In this document: piece after piece, positions 34,053 to 42,802 of the stretch
How the letters are laid out: each line of letters starts with the position of its first letter
Position numbering within the stretch: position 1 is the first letter of the stretch
Source of the DNA: Pseudosporangium ferrugineum
Lineage (GTDB): Bacteria > Actinomycetota > Actinomycetes > Mycobacteriales > Micromonosporaceae
Direction of reading: 5' to 3'
Length of the DNA stretch: 64,000 nucleotides
NCBI RefSeq assembly: GCF_003002065.1
Contig: NZ_PVZG01000002.1
Location: forward strand, 620,001 to 684,000
Translations under genes and position numbers: made by a program
Notes under the pieces: generated by a model
Seen by the model: only the letters and a program-made list of their open reading frames with translations
What the model was told of the DNA's origin: nothing
Databases searched by the model: none

Positions 34053-34484
34053 TCACGCGTCCATGAAATCGATGATGCCGGTCTCCGCGAAGCCGCGCAT
34101 CTGGAGGGGTACGTCCAGGTTGCGGTAGCGGACCACCGCGATGACCTGGTACGCGCCCTCGCTCACGGTGTGCGGGTCGAAGTGGAATGTGTACTCGTAC
34201 GTGCGCGGCAGCGGTTCCGGGGCGACCGAGTCGACGTCGACGACCGCGGTGCCGAGCAGGCCGTTCGTGCTGCCCACACCGTCGACGTTGTCGATGTAGA
34301 TGCTCAGGTGCCACTGGCCGCCGAGGAACGACGCCGTCGCGCCGTCCAGGCTCCACGTCAGCGCCATCTCGAACGGGGCGTCCGTCTGGATGATGTACGG
34401 CATGGTCTGCGGGTCGCTGGGGTCACGCGGGGTCACGCTGATGGTGCCGGTCATGCCCGCGGGAGGAAGCTGGAAGCCGGACAT
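34053..34484 (-). CDS. Uncharacterised 143-residue beta-rich protein
   Basis: I do not recognise the family. The sequence alternates hydrophobic and polar residues, as in a beta-sandwich (FEMALTWSLDGATASFLGGQWHLSIYIDNVDG; RTYEYTFHFDPHTVSEGAYQVIAVVRYR). It has no signal peptide or catalytic motif. The start is ATG 34484, preceded by AGGAGGT four bases upstream. It may be an immunity- or carrier-like small protein, but this is only a guess from size and fold. Confidence 0.7.
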   Translation of the reverse strand: MSGFQLPPAGMTGTISVTPRDPSDPQTMPYIIQTDAPFEMALTWSLDGATASFLGGQWHLSIYIDNVDGVGSTNGLLGTAVVDVDSVAPEPLPRTYEYTFHFDPHTVSEGAYQVIAVVRYRNLDVPLQMRGFAETGIIDFMDA

Positions 34485-34600
34485 AATTACCTCCTGACGA
34501 TGTCGGCCGGCCGATCCGCCGGTCATCTCCAGCCTCGCGCCCGGCGCTTATCCGATCTCGGCGGGCGGCTTAACGCGCCGGGCGGATCCGTTAAGCGGTC

Positions 34601-37177
34601 TCACACCGGATCGTGGCGGCGGATCGCCCGGTAGAGGTCCACCGTCTCGGCGGCCGGTTCGATGCTCAGCTCCGCGCCGAGGGTCCGTACGCAGGTCCGG
34701 AACTGCAACAGGGCGAGGTGCGGCAGGCCCCGCCGGCTGTGGCAGCGCATGAGCAGCCGGTGCGCCTCCTCCCGGCACGGATCCTCCTCGAGCAGGCGCA
34801 GGACGAGGTCCGCGGCGCGCGCGTACCGGCCCTGGTCGAAGTGCAGCCGGGCGAGGCGGTCGAGGGCGTCGAGCTGCCGCAGGCGGAGCCCCCGGCGCAG
34901 GGCGGACGGCCACTCCTCGTACGGCTCGTCCGCGAGGAACTCGCCCCGGTACAGGCCGGTCGCGTCCTCGTAGGCGGCGACCGCCGCGTTGTCGTCACCG
35001 CCGCGCTCGTCGGCCCGGGCCCGGGCGATCCGCTCCTCGAACCGGTCCACGTCCACCCACAGCGTCACCGTCGGGTGCAGCCGGTACGACGACCCGGCGA
35101 ACACCACGACCGGCGCTCCGGTGCCCTCCCGCAGGGCGCGCCGCAGCCCGTGCAGGGCGACGTTGAGGCTGTTGCGGCCGGCCTCGCGGGCCGTACCGGG
35201 TCGCAGGGCGTCCGCGATCGCCTCGCCGGAGGGCCACGGCTCCCGATGGGTGACCAGGTACGCCAGCAGCGACCGGATCCGCGGTCCCATCCCGTCGTGC
35301 ACCGCGACGTCGTCGACGGCGGCGCGGAACGGGCCCATCAGCTCGACGACGAGCATCGGGCCCGGCCGGCCGGGCGCCGGGGCCCCGGCGCCCGCCGGTC
35401 CGGTCTCCCCGGGCGTGGCCTGCGGTGCGGGGACGGTCCGGTGGCCGGTCAGCGCCCTGCGCAGCCGGGCGCCGAGGCCCCGGCCGGCGTCCGCCGGCCG
35501 GCCCAGGTTCAGCCCGCGCAGCCGCAGCGGGATGGGGGCGGCCGACCAGCCGGTCCCCGGCAGGCCGGGCACGCTGGGGCCGGACCCGACCGCCGCGAGC
35601 AGCCGGCCCAGCACCTCGTTCTCCCGCCCGCGCAGGGCCAGCGCGGCGGTCCGGTGCCCCTCCTGGCGGCGGCGCAGCTCGTCGATCTGCCGGCTCAGCG
35701 CGCCCGCCGAACGGATCAGCTCCGGCGCGGAGCCGGCCGGGCAGGCCCCGGCCGCGCGGGTGAAGCACACCAGGGCGGTGTCCGTGTCGCCGCTGAGCAG
35801 GGCGGTGGTCGCCTGCTGCCAGGAGGGCCACACCACGGCGCCCGGTTCCGTTCCCGCCTCGGCGAACGCCACCGCCGCGCTGGACCGCGCGCGGGCGGTG
35901 GGCAGGTCGTCGGCGGCGACGGCGACGCTGCTGGCGGCCAGCATGCTGCGGCCCGCGCCACCCGGGTCCGCGCGTGCCAGGTACCGGGTGGCGGCGAGGT
36001 CGAACCAGCGGTGGGCGGCCGGCGCGTCGCCGCGGACCGCGGCGATCTCCCCGCGGTCGTGCAGCAGGTCCGGATGGCCGGTCAGCACGTCGGCCGGAAG
36101 CCGGGCGGTCCACTCCTCGAGCGTCTGCCAGCGGCCGAGGTCCATGAGGTTGGCGGCGTGCGCGTCGATGGCCTTCGCCGCGGCCTCCTCCTCGTGCGCC
36201 TCGAGGTAGAGGCCGACGGCCCGGTCGAGTTCCCCGTCGCGGAGCAGCGCATCGGCCGCGCGGCGCAGCTCCCGGGGGCCGGGCAGGGCCGACGGCGCGA
36301 GGACGACGGAGAGCGGCCCGGACCAGGCCGCCCGCAGCCGGAACCAGCCGTCGTCGAGGCGCTGCCACCAGGGCCCGGCGGGCTCGCCGCGCCCGTACTC
36401 CAGCGCCGTCGCCATGCCGAGCCGGCGCCGCTGCCGGTCGTCGAGCAGGGGTACGAGCAGCCCGGCGGCGCGCAGCAGCAGGTCGTCGACGCCGCTCGCC
36501 CCGGACAGGCCGTCCTCGGCGGCGGGGCCGAGCGCGGTCCGCACCGCTCGGGCGGCGGCCCGGGCACCCGCCGCGTCCTCCCACCGGGTCCGCCGCCGGG
36601 CGCCCGGTGCCGGCCGTCGAAGGTCACGGGTGGTCCAGCGGGCGGCGTCGGCGGGGAGTCCGGTGGGGTCCAGGCCGGGGAACGCGAAGAGGACGCACGG
36701 TACGCCCCGGCGGCGCAGCCCGGGCAGCACCCGGGAGCCGAGGAGGTCGAGGGTGACGCCGGGCCCGCGCAGCCGGTGGGCGTGCTCGAGGACCAGGGTG
36801 CCCTTGTCGGCCAGGACGTCGGCCAGGTCGGCGGCGAGCCGGTCGAAGAGGGGAGGCCATCCGTACGCCGGGCCCGGGCGCTTGCGCATCAGGGCGAGCG
36901 TCGCCTCCGCGCAGCCGGGACGGTAGCGCCCCGCCGCCTGTGCCAGCGACCGGAGGAACGCGGCCGGGTCGTTGTCCTCGGGCCGGAGCCGCAACCAGAG
37001 CGGGCTGCGGCCCGCGGCCGCGAGCACGCCGGTCAGACCCTCGGTGAGCAGGTGGCCCGCCGGCAGGTCGTAGACCGTCAGCGGGCCGCCCGAGGTCCGC
37101 GCGAAGAAGGCCCCGCCGGCGTCGTCGTCCGCGACGGGTGCCAGGGCCTCCGCGCCGTGCGGTCGCAGCGTCGCCAT
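34601..37177 (-). CDS. BTAD-domain transcriptional regulator with C-terminal DNA-binding domain
   Basis: An 858-residue regulator. The N-terminal 330 residues look like a degenerate STAND/LuxR-MalT-like ATPase: the usual Walker A is missing, and LVLEHAHRL resembles a Walker B-like strand. A helical TPR-like region follows (about 330-520). The C-terminus has an OmpR-type winged helix (about 625-710: LVVELMGPFRAAVDDVAVHDGMGPRIRSLLAYLVTHREPW) and a BTAD domain (about 735-855). In classical SARP proteins the winged helix and BTAD are N-terminal, so the order is reversed here. The start is ATG 37177 with GAGGTGAGG upstream. A DosR-like box in front places it in the island's regulon. Confidence 0.85.
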   Translation of the reverse strand: MATLRPHGAEALAPVADDDAGGAFFARTSGGPLTVYDLPAGHLLTEGLTGVLAAAGRSPLWLRLRPEDNDPAAFLRSLAQAAGRYRPGCAEATLALMRKRPGPAYGWPPLFDRLAADLADVLADKGTLVLEHAHRLRGPGVTLDLLGSRVLPGLRRRGVPCVLFAFPGLDPTGLPADAARWTTRDLRRPAPGARRRTRWEDAAGARAAARAVRTALGPAAEDGLSGASGVDDLLLRAAGLLVPLLDDRQRRRLGMATALEYGRGEPAGPWWQRLDDGWFRLRAAWSGPLSVVLAPSALPGPRELRRAADALLRDGELDRAVGLYLEAHEEEAAAKAIDAHAANLMDLGRWQTLEEWTARLPADVLTGHPDLLHDRGEIAAVRGDAPAAHRWFDLAATRYLARADPGGAGRSMLAASSVAVAADDLPTARARSSAAVAFAEAGTEPGAVVWPSWQQATTALLSGDTDTALVCFTRAAGACPAGSAPELIRSAGALSRQIDELRRRQEGHRTAALALRGRENEVLGRLLAAVGSGPSVPGLPGTGWSAAPIPLRLRGLNLGRPADAGRGLGARLRRALTGHRTVPAPQATPGETGPAGAGAPAPGRPGPMLVVELMGPFRAAVDDVAVHDGMGPRIRSLLAYLVTHREPWPSGEAIADALRPGTAREAGRNSLNVALHGLRRALREGTGAPVVVFAGSSYRLHPTVTLWVDVDRFEERIARARADERGGDDNAAVAAYEDATGLYRGEFLADEPYEEWPSALRRGLRLRQLDALDRLARLHFDQGRYARAADLVLRLLEEDPCREEAHRLLMRCHSRRGLPHLALLQFRTCVRTLGAELSIEPAAETVDLYRAIRRHDPV

Positions 37178-37219
37178 GCGCCTCACCTCGACTGCCAGGC
37201 GTCACCATCCTGTCACTTC

Positions 37220-37264
37220 AAGGTGAACAAGTCGCCGGCGCAGATCAGCAGGGTCCGAAGTCCC
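37220..37264 (-). promoter_or_regulatory. DosR-like box and -10 of the BTAD regulator
   Basis: GGGTCCGAAGTCCC (37251-37264) matches 11 of 14 bases of the DosR core. The hexamer CACCTT (37225-37220) follows after 25 bases, one more than in the other promoters. The leader would be about 36 bases. Confidence 0.55.
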
Positions 37265-37297
37265 TACCGAGGATGAGTGAAACGCTCCGGGGTCGGC

Positions 37298-38026
37298 TCA
37301 GAACACGGGCACACCCACGCCGCGGAACTCCGCGTAGACCCGTTCCACCGCTTCGGGGTCCGGCGGTGCGGTGCCGGCGAGGGGGAAGGTGAGGCCCAGC
37401 GCCTCCCACTTCGCGGCGCCGAGGCGGTGGAACGGCAGGACGTCCACGCGTTCCACCGTCGGCACCTCGGCCACCAGCCGGGCCACCGCCGCCACGTTCT
37501 CCGGGTCGTCGGTGAGGCCCGGGACGAGGACGAAGCGGACCCAGACCGGTTTGCCCAGGTCGCCGAGGCGGTGCGCGAACCGGGCCGTCGGGTCCAGCCG
37601 GCCGGTGCGGGTGACCCGGCGGTACGTCCGCGGGTCACCCGACTTGATGTCCAGCAGGACCAGGTCGGTGGCCGCCAGCAGGGCGTCGTCGGCCCGGTCG
37701 CCGAGGAAGCCGCTGGTGTCCAGGGCCGTGTGCAGGCCCAGTTCCTTGCTGCGGGTCAGCACCTCGCGGGTGAAGTCGCGCTGCTGGAGCGGCTCGCCCC
37801 CGCTCAGGGTCACCCCGCCGCCGGAGACCTTGATGAAGCGCTCGTAGCGGCGGATCTGGGTGAGCAGGTCGTCGGTGCTGGTGGGGGTGCCGCTGCGCCG
37901 GTACCACGTGTCGGGGCTGTGGCAGTAGAGGCAGCGCAGCGGGCACCCGGCCAGGAAGGCCACGAACCGGGTGCCCGGCCCGTCGACGCCGATCGAGACG
38001 TCCCAGGAGTGGACGGAGCCGATCAC
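37298..38026 (-). CDS. pflA: Pyruvate formate-lyase activating enzyme
   Basis: A 242-residue radical SAM enzyme that makes the glycyl radical on PFL using S-adenosylmethionine and a [4Fe-4S] cluster. The cluster motif [14 protein letters not shown] (CxxxCxxC) is near residues 28-35, followed by the SAM contacts [14 protein letters not shown] and ALDTSGF. Length and motif order match E. coli PflA (246 aa). Translation is coupled to PFL: GTG 38026 overlaps the PFL stop as GTGA (GTG 38029 is also possible). The enzyme needs reduced flavodoxin or ferredoxin, which the nearby PFOR could supply. Confidence 0.95.
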   Translation of the reverse strand: MIGSVHSWDVSIGVDGPGTRFVAFLAGCPLRCLYCHSPDTWYRRSGTPTSTDDLLTQIRRYERFIKVSGGGVTLSGGEPLQQRDFTREVLTRSKELGLHTALDTSGFLGDRADDALLAATDLVLLDIKSGDPRTYRRVTRTGRLDPTARFAHRLGDLGKPVWVRFVLVPGLTDDPENVAAVARLVAEVPTVERVDVLPFHRLGAAKWEALGLTFPLAGTAPPDPEAVERVYAEFRGVGVPVF

Positions 38027-40245
38027 CACAGCGCCCCGTGGAACGTGCGCGAGATGACGTCGCGCTGCTGCTCGGTGGTGAGCCGGACGAAGTTCACCGC
38101 GTACCCGGAGACCCGGATGGTGAGCTGCGGGTACTTCTCGGGGTGCGCCATGGCGTCCTCGAGGGTGGCCCGGTCCAGCACGTTGACGTTGAGGTGGAAG
38201 CCGCCGGCCGCGGTGTAGCCGTCCAGCACGCCGGCCAGGTTGCCGATCCGCTCCTCGCGGCTGCGGCCCAGACCCGCCGGGGTCACCGTGGTGGTGAGCG
38301 AGATGCCGTCGCGGGCGCTGGCGTACGGCAGCTTCGCCACCGACAGGGCCGCGGCGACCAGGCCGTGGCGGTCCCGCCCGTTCATCGGGTTGGCGCCGGG
38401 CGCGAACGGCTCGCCGGCCCGCCGGCCGTCCGGGGTGTTGCCGGTGTGCTTGCCGTACACGACGTTCGACGTGATGGTCAGCACCGACAGCGACGGCTCC
38501 GAGTCGCGGTACGTCGGCTGGCGCCGGATCTTGGCCATGAACCGCTCGACCAGGTCCACGGCGATGGCGTCGGCCCGGTCGTCGTTGTTGCCGTACGTCG
38601 GGAAGTCGCCGTCCACCGTGTAGTCCACGGCCTTGCCGTCGGTGTCGCGCAGGACCTTCACCTGGGCGTACTTGATGGCCGAGAGGCTGTCCGCGGCCAC
38701 CGAGAGCCCGGCGATGCCGGTCGCCAGGAAGCGGTGCACCGGGTGGTCGTGCAGGGCCATCTCCAGGCGCTCGTACGCGTACTTGTCGTGCATGTAGTGG
38801 ATGACGTTGAGGGCGTCCACGTAGGTCTCGGCGAGCCAGTCCAGCGTCCGGTCGAACGCGGCCATGACCTGCTCGTAGTCCAGCACGTCGGTCTCGATCG
38901 CCGGCATCGGCGGGGTGACCTGGGCGCCGGTCAGCTCGTCCCGGCCGCCGTTGATCGCGTACAGCAGGGCCTTGGCCAGGTTCGCCCGGGCGCCGAAGAA
39001 CTGCATGTCCTTGCCGACGCGCATGGCCGACACGCAGCACGCGATCGCGGTGTCGTCGTCGTACGCCGCGCACAGCAGGTCGTCGTTCTCGTACTGGATC
39101 GAGCTGGTGTCGATCGACACCTGGGCGCAGAACCGCTTGAAGCCCTCCGGCAGGTCCGGCGACCACAGCACGGTCAGGTTCGGCTCGGGGGCCGGGCCCA
39201 GGTCGTACAGGGTCTGCAGGTAGCGGAAGCTGGTGCGGGTGACCAGGCCCTTGCCGCCGATCGCCTCGGTGACCCAGGTCGGGTCGCCGGAGAACAGCTC
39301 GTCGTACTCGGGGGTCCGCAGGAAGCGGATGATCCGCAGCTTGATCACGAAGTCGTCGATCAGCTCCTGCGCCGCCTCCTCGGTGAGGGTGCCCTCGGCG
39401 AGGTCCCGCTCGAGGTAGACGTCGATGAACGAGGAGGTGCGGCCCAGCGACATGGCGGCGCCGTTCTGCTCCTTCGTGGCGCCCAGGTACGCGAAGTACA
39501 GCCACTGGATCGCCTCGCGCCCGGTGGTGGCCGGCCCGGAGAGGTCGTAGCCGTAGCCGGCCGCCATCTCCTTCAGCTCGCCCAGGGCCCGGATCTGCTC
39601 GGCCAGCTCCTCGCGGTCGCGGATGACGTCCTCGGCGGAGAGCTTCCCGTCGAGCGCGCGCTTGAGCTCCTTGCGCTCGGCGATCAGCCGGTCGACGCCG
39701 TAGAGGGCGACGCGGCGGTAGTCGCCGATGATCCGGCCGCGGCCGTACGCGTCGGGCAGCCCGGTGATGATGTGCGAGCGCCGCGCGGCGAGCACGTCCT
39801 CCGGGTACGCGTCGAACACGCCGGCGTTGTGGCTCTTGCGGTAGCGGGAGAAGATCGCGTGCACGGTGGGGTCGAGCGCGTACCCGTACGCCTTCAGCCC
39901 GGCCTCGACCATCCGCAGGCCGCCGGCCGGCATGATGGCGCGCCGCAGGGGGGCGCTGGTCTGCAGCCCGACGATCAGCTCGTGGGAGCGGTCGATGAAG
40001 CCGGGAGCGTGCGAGGTGATCGTCGACGGGGTGTGGGTGTCGATGTCGTAGACGCCCCGGCTGCGCTCCTCGACGAACATGCGCTGCAGCTCACGCCAGA
40101 GCCGCTCGGTGCGGTGGGTGGGGCCGGCCAGGAACTCCGCGTCGCCGTCGTAGGGCGTCACGTTGTCGTGGATGAAGGCGGAGACGTCGATCGTGTCGCG
40201 CCATCCGTCGCCGGTGAATCCGCGCCAGGCGTTGCGTGCTTCCAT
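38023..40245 (-). CDS. pflB: Pyruvate formate-lyase (formate C-acetyltransferase)
   Basis: A 740-residue glycyl radical enzyme that splits pyruvate and CoA into acetyl-CoA and formate without NADH production. Both catalytic elements are intact: adjacent cysteines in [13 protein letters not shown] (near residue 405) and the glycyl radical loop [17 protein letters not shown] (Gly near 714). Length matches E. coli PflB (760 aa). The radical is oxygen-sensitive, so this is an anaerobic enzyme in a lineage regarded as aerobic. AGGAGG precedes ATG 40245. It forms an operon with pflA, and the promoter holds two DosR-like boxes. Confidence 0.96.
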   Translation of the reverse strand: MEARNAWRGFTGDGWRDTIDVSAFIHDNVTPYDGDAEFLAGPTHRTERLWRELQRMFVEERSRGVYDIDTHTPSTITSHAPGFIDRSHELIVGLQTSAPLRRAIMPAGGLRMVEAGLKAYGYALDPTVHAIFSRYRKSHNAGVFDAYPEDVLAARRSHIITGLPDAYGRGRIIGDYRRVALYGVDRLIAERKELKRALDGKLSAEDVIRDREELAEQIRALGELKEMAAGYGYDLSGPATTGREAIQWLYFAYLGATKEQNGAAMSLGRTSSFIDVYLERDLAEGTLTEEAAQELIDDFVIKLRIIRFLRTPEYDELFSGDPTWVTEAIGGKGLVTRTSFRYLQTLYDLGPAPEPNLTVLWSPDLPEGFKRFCAQVSIDTSSIQYENDDLLCAAYDDDTAIACCVSAMRVGKDMQFFGARANLAKALLYAINGGRDELTGAQVTPPMPAIETDVLDYEQVMAAFDRTLDWLAETYVDALNVIHYMHDKYAYERLEMALHDHPVHRFLATGIAGLSVAADSLSAIKYAQVKVLRDTDGKAVDYTVDGDFPTYGNNDDRADAIAVDLVERFMAKIRRQPTYRDSEPSLSVLTITSNVVYGKHTGNTPDGRRAGEPFAPGANPMNGRDRHGLVAAALSVAKLPYASARDGISLTTTVTPAGLGRSREERIGNLAGVLDGYTAAGGFHLNVNVLDRATLEDAMAHPEKYPQLTIRVSGYAVNFVRLTTEQQRDVISRTFHGALW

Positions 40246-40268
40246 GATTCCTCCTCGCTGATGATTCC

Positions 40269-40312
40269 AGCCTCGCCGATCCCGGCTCCGGTTGATCAGG
40301 GCCGTAGGTCCC
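40269..40312 (-). promoter_or_regulatory. DosR-like box 1 and -10 of pflBA
   Basis: GGGCCGTAGGTCCC (40299-40312) with hexamer GAGGCT (40274-40269) 24 bases on. The sequence TGATCAAC directly follows the box in the direction of transcription and recurs at the alcohol dehydrogenase promoter. Confidence 0.72.
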
Positions 40313-40329
40313 GGCAGGCGGGGCCTACC

Positions 40330-40343
40330 GGGACCTACGGACC
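40330..40343 (-). promoter_or_regulatory. DosR-like box 2 of pflBA
   Basis: GGGACCTACGGACC is the reverse-complement form of box 1 with one mismatch. It is centred 31 bases upstream of box 1 (about three helical turns). Paired sites of this kind allow cooperative binding. Confidence 0.65.
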
Positions 40344-40359
40344 GTGCCGTGCGTCACTC

Positions 40360-41370
40360 TCAGGGCAGCAGCACGAGCCGGGCGGGGACCCGGCCGGCCA
40401 GCACGTCGGCGATCGCCGCGTTGATGTCGTCGAGCGGGCGCGGCTCGAACAGCACGCGGGTACGCCCGGCGGCGTGCAGCTGGAACACCTCGGCCAGGTC
40501 GGCGCGGGTGCCGACGATGGAACCGATGATCCGGATGCCCTTGAGCACGGTCTGGAAGATCGGCAGGGACATCGCGTTGTCCTTCGGCAGCGACACCAGC
40601 ACCAGGCGGCCGCCGCGCCGCAGCGAGGCGTGCGCCTGCTCGATGACCCGCGGGCTGGCCGCGAGCACCACGGCGACGTCCGCGCCGCCGAGCGCCTCGA
40701 TGGCCGCGACCGGGTCGGTGGTGGCCGCGTTGACGACGTGGGCGGCTCCGAGCTGTTTGGCCAGGGACAGCTTCTCCTCGGTGACGTCGACGGCGATGGT
40801 CTCGCCGCCGAAGATCTGGGCGTACTGCTGGGCGAGGTGGCCCAGCCCGCCGATGCCGAAGATCGCCACCCGGTCGCCCGGGGTGACCCCGCCGACCTTG
40901 ACCGCCTTGTACGTGGTGACGCCCGCGCACGTCAGCGGCGCGGCCTCGGCGGGGTCGATGCCGTCGGGCACGCGGACGACGTACTGGGCGTCGGCGACCG
41001 CGAACTCGGCGTGCCCGCCGTCGATGGAGTAGCCGGTGTTCTGCTGCGCCTCGCACAGCGTCTCCCAGCCGCTCACGCAGTACTCGCAGGTGCCGCAGGC
41101 GTGGCCCAGCCACGGGATCGCCACCCGGTCCCCGGGGGCGTGCCCGGTGACGCCGGCGCCGACGCCCTCGACGATGCCGACGCCCTCGTGCCCCGGCACG
41201 AACGGCGGCGCCGGCTTGACCGGCCAGTCGCCCTGCGCGGCGTGGATGTCGGTGTGGCACAGCCCGCTCGCCTCGATCCGGACGAGCACCTGGCCGGCGC
41301 CCGGGACGGGGGTCGGCACTTCCTTGATCTCCAACGGCTTGTCGAAGCCGGTCACCACTGCGGCGCGCAT
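40360..41370 (-). CDS. adhP: Zinc-dependent alcohol dehydrogenase (AdhP type)
   Basis: A 336-residue medium-chain dehydrogenase. Catalytic zinc ligands are CHTDIH (Cys near 38) and GHEGVG (His near 61). Structural zinc cysteines are CGTCEYCVSGWETLC (about 92-106), and the NAD fold is GIGGLGHLAQQYAQ. The pattern matches propanol-preferring AdhP and S. coelicolor ADH of the OsdR region. It probably reduces acetaldehyde or oxidises alcohols with NAD(H), balancing redox when respiration is limited (inference). It lies immediately upstream of pflBA but is separated from it by pflB's own promoter. Confidence 0.93.
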   Translation of the reverse strand: MRAAVVTGFDKPLEIKEVPTPVPGAGQVLVRIEASGLCHTDIHAAQGDWPVKPAPPFVPGHEGVGIVEGVGAGVTGHAPGDRVAIPWLGHACGTCEYCVSGWETLCEAQQNTGYSIDGGHAEFAVADAQYVVRVPDGIDPAEAAPLTCAGVTTYKAVKVGGVTPGDRVAIFGIGGLGHLAQQYAQIFGGETIAVDVTEEKLSLAKQLGAAHVVNAATTDPVAAIEALGGADVAVVLAASPRVIEQAHASLRRGGRLVLVSLPKDNAMSLPIFQTVLKGIRIIGSIVGTRADLAEVFQLHAAGRTRVLFEPRPLDDINAAIADVLAGRVPARLVLLP

Positions 41371-41401
41371 GTCCTTCCTCCGTCTCTCGGGTTCTCCCTC
41401 C

Positions 41402-41444
41402 AGGGTGACGGCCGCCCGTGCTGTTGATCAGAGGACTACGGCCC
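41402..41444 (-). promoter_or_regulatory. DosR-like box and -10 of the alcohol dehydrogenase
   Basis: GAGGACTACGGCCC (41431-41444) is followed after 23 bases by CACCCT (41407-41402). A second weaker copy GGGACCTCGGGCGG lies at 41453-41466, so the layout repeats that of the pfl promoter. TGATCAAC again follows the proximal box. Confidence 0.65.
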
Positions 41445-41496
41445 GTGACCACGGGACCTCGGGCGGCCGGGCCGATTCGCGACCCTGGGCGTCGCG

Positions 41497-41976
41497 ATGA
41501 TCGCCGCGTTCGCCGGTCTCCTGGTGAGCGCCGCGCCGGCGTCCGCCGCCGGAGACGCGCGCTACGAGAACGTGGGAAATCCGGGCTGGTGCCTGGACGG
41601 TGACGGGGGTTCCGCCTATCTCCACCAGTGCAATGCCGGGAACGTCTTCCAGGTGTGGACCGTCGGGAACTCGGGCTGGATGGAAGTGAGGCACAAGAAC
41701 TCCGGCACCTGCCTCAAGGCCCTGTCGAACAACCTCGTCGGGCTGAGCAACTGCGGCGAGTGGGGAACCAGCTGGTACGCGGCGGGCAGGAACGGCTGGG
41801 TGAAGTTCGTCAGTGACGCCTGGGGCTCCGGCAAGTGCCTCCGGCCGTACGGCACCGAGCAGGGCGGACAGACGACGTACGGCCTCGGCGTGTTCGTCTG
41901 CAACCCGGACCGCCCCAACGACGACCCGTACGCCACCGACATCGTCCCGAACATCGTCGCCTGGCGCTTCCACTGA
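41497..41976 (+). CDS. Small secreted protein with ricin-like repeats
   Basis: A 159-residue product with a hydrophobic leader ending SAAPASA-A and three similar aromatic/Cys-rich repeats: GNPGWCLDGDG..YLHQCN..NVFQVWTV, KNSGTCLKAL..LVGLSNCGEWGTSWYA, and GSGKCLRPYG..GVFVCNPDRP. This resembles a small beta-trefoil carbohydrate-binding (ricin B-like) fold. The annotated ATG lacks a ribosome site and lacks a basic n-region. The same frame upstream reads GRFATLGVA, which would complete a normal signal peptide, but no ATG/GTG/TTG is available before a stop at 41446. Confidence 0.65.
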   Translation: MIAAFAGLLVSAAPASAAGDARYENVGNPGWCLDGDGGSAYLHQCNAGNVFQVWTVGNSGWMEVRHKNSGTCLKALSNNLVGLSNCGEWGTSWYAAGRNGWVKFVSDAWGSGKCLRPYGTEQGGQTTYGLGVFVCNPDRPNDDPYATDIVPNIVAWRFH

Positions 41977-42030
41977 CCCGGACATCCGCGCGTGCCGGGC
42001 CCGGGCGGCGGGGACGCTGTCCGGGCCCGC

Positions 42031-42723
42031 TCAGGAGCCGGCGGGCGGGCGGTTGCGGACGAAGGCCGCGGCCCGGGCGGTCGCGTCGCGGTCGATCGCC
42101 CGCAGGGTGTTGTCGTCGAGCTGGTGGTCGGTGCGCATGCGCCCGGCGAGCCGGGCGATCGGGTCGTGGCCGGGCCCGGGGGACCGCAGGCCCAGCAGGC
42201 ACGGCCCGGCGCCGGCGCGGAGCACGCCCGCCTCGGCGCCGGCCGCGCCGGTGACGGCCTCCACGTCGTCGCCGTCGACCGAGAGGACGGTGGCCGCGGT
42301 GCCGGCCGCGGCGAGGTGGCCGCGGTGGCAGAACAGCAGCGGGACGCCGCCGAGGTCCCCGCCGGCCGGGGCGGCGCCCGGCAGGCAGACGGCCACCACC
42401 CGGTGGTCGCCGTCGCGGGCCGTGTCCCGGGCCCGGGCGACCGCCTGGTCCGGGCCCGCGGCCGTGGTCACGTCGCCGCCGAACAGCGCCGCGGCCGCCA
42501 CGAGCGCGTGCCAGGGTCCGTGCGGCCCGGCGGCGATCAGCGCGTCCCCGGGGGCCAGCGCGGTCAGCAGCCCGACCGCGACCGCCTCGTCGCCGGCCTC
42601 CGGCGCCGGGGTGGCCGCCGCCAGGGCGAGCTGCTCCTCCAGCCGCCGTACCAGCAGCATGCGATGCAGCAGCTGGGTGCGCCGCGCCGCCGGTGCGGCG
42701 TGGGCCGACGAGGTCCGTCCCAT
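42031..42723 (-). CDS. Degenerate E1-alpha-like protein (TPP-dependent dehydrogenase family)
   Basis: A 230-residue protein whose N-terminus LLHRMLLVRRLEEQLALAA and EAVAVGLLTALAPGDALIAAGPHGPWHALVAAAALFGG follow the E1 alpha subunit of 2-oxoacid dehydrogenases. The C-terminus (DDNTLRAIDRDATARAAAFVRNRPP) matches that subunit's final helix. The central GDGxxNxG thiamine pyrophosphate motif is absent and the protein is about 100 residues short, so catalysis is unlikely. It may be a regulatory remnant that still assembles or binds. GGAGG precedes ATG 42723. It has its own DosR-like promoter, so it is expressed with the island. Confidence 0.7.
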   Translation of the reverse strand: MGRTSSAHAAPAARRTQLLHRMLLVRRLEEQLALAAATPAPEAGDEAVAVGLLTALAPGDALIAAGPHGPWHALVAAAALFGGDVTTAAGPDQAVARARDTARDGDHRVVAVCLPGAAPAGGDLGGVPLLFCHRGHLAAAGTAATVLSVDGDDVEAVTGAAGAEAGVLRAGAGPCLLGLRSPGPGHDPIARLAGRMRTDHQLDDNTLRAIDRDATARAAAFVRNRPPAGS

Positions 42724-42759
42724 GGCTGCCTCCCGGGTGCGCGTGCGGCTGTGGGACCG

Positions 42760-42802
42760 ACGGTCCCCGCACCGGCGGCTACGCACAAGGGCCGGACGGC
42801 CT
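42760..42802 (-). promoter_or_regulatory. DosR-like box and -10 of the E1-alpha-like gene
   Basis: GGGCCGGACGGCCT (42789-42802), whose reverse complement matches the DGAT box at 13 of 14 bases, touches the end of pntB. The hexamer GACCGT (42765-42760) follows after 23 bases, inside the perfect palindrome GGGACC-GAC-GGTCCC (42753-42767), which may be an extra site. Confidence 0.6.
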
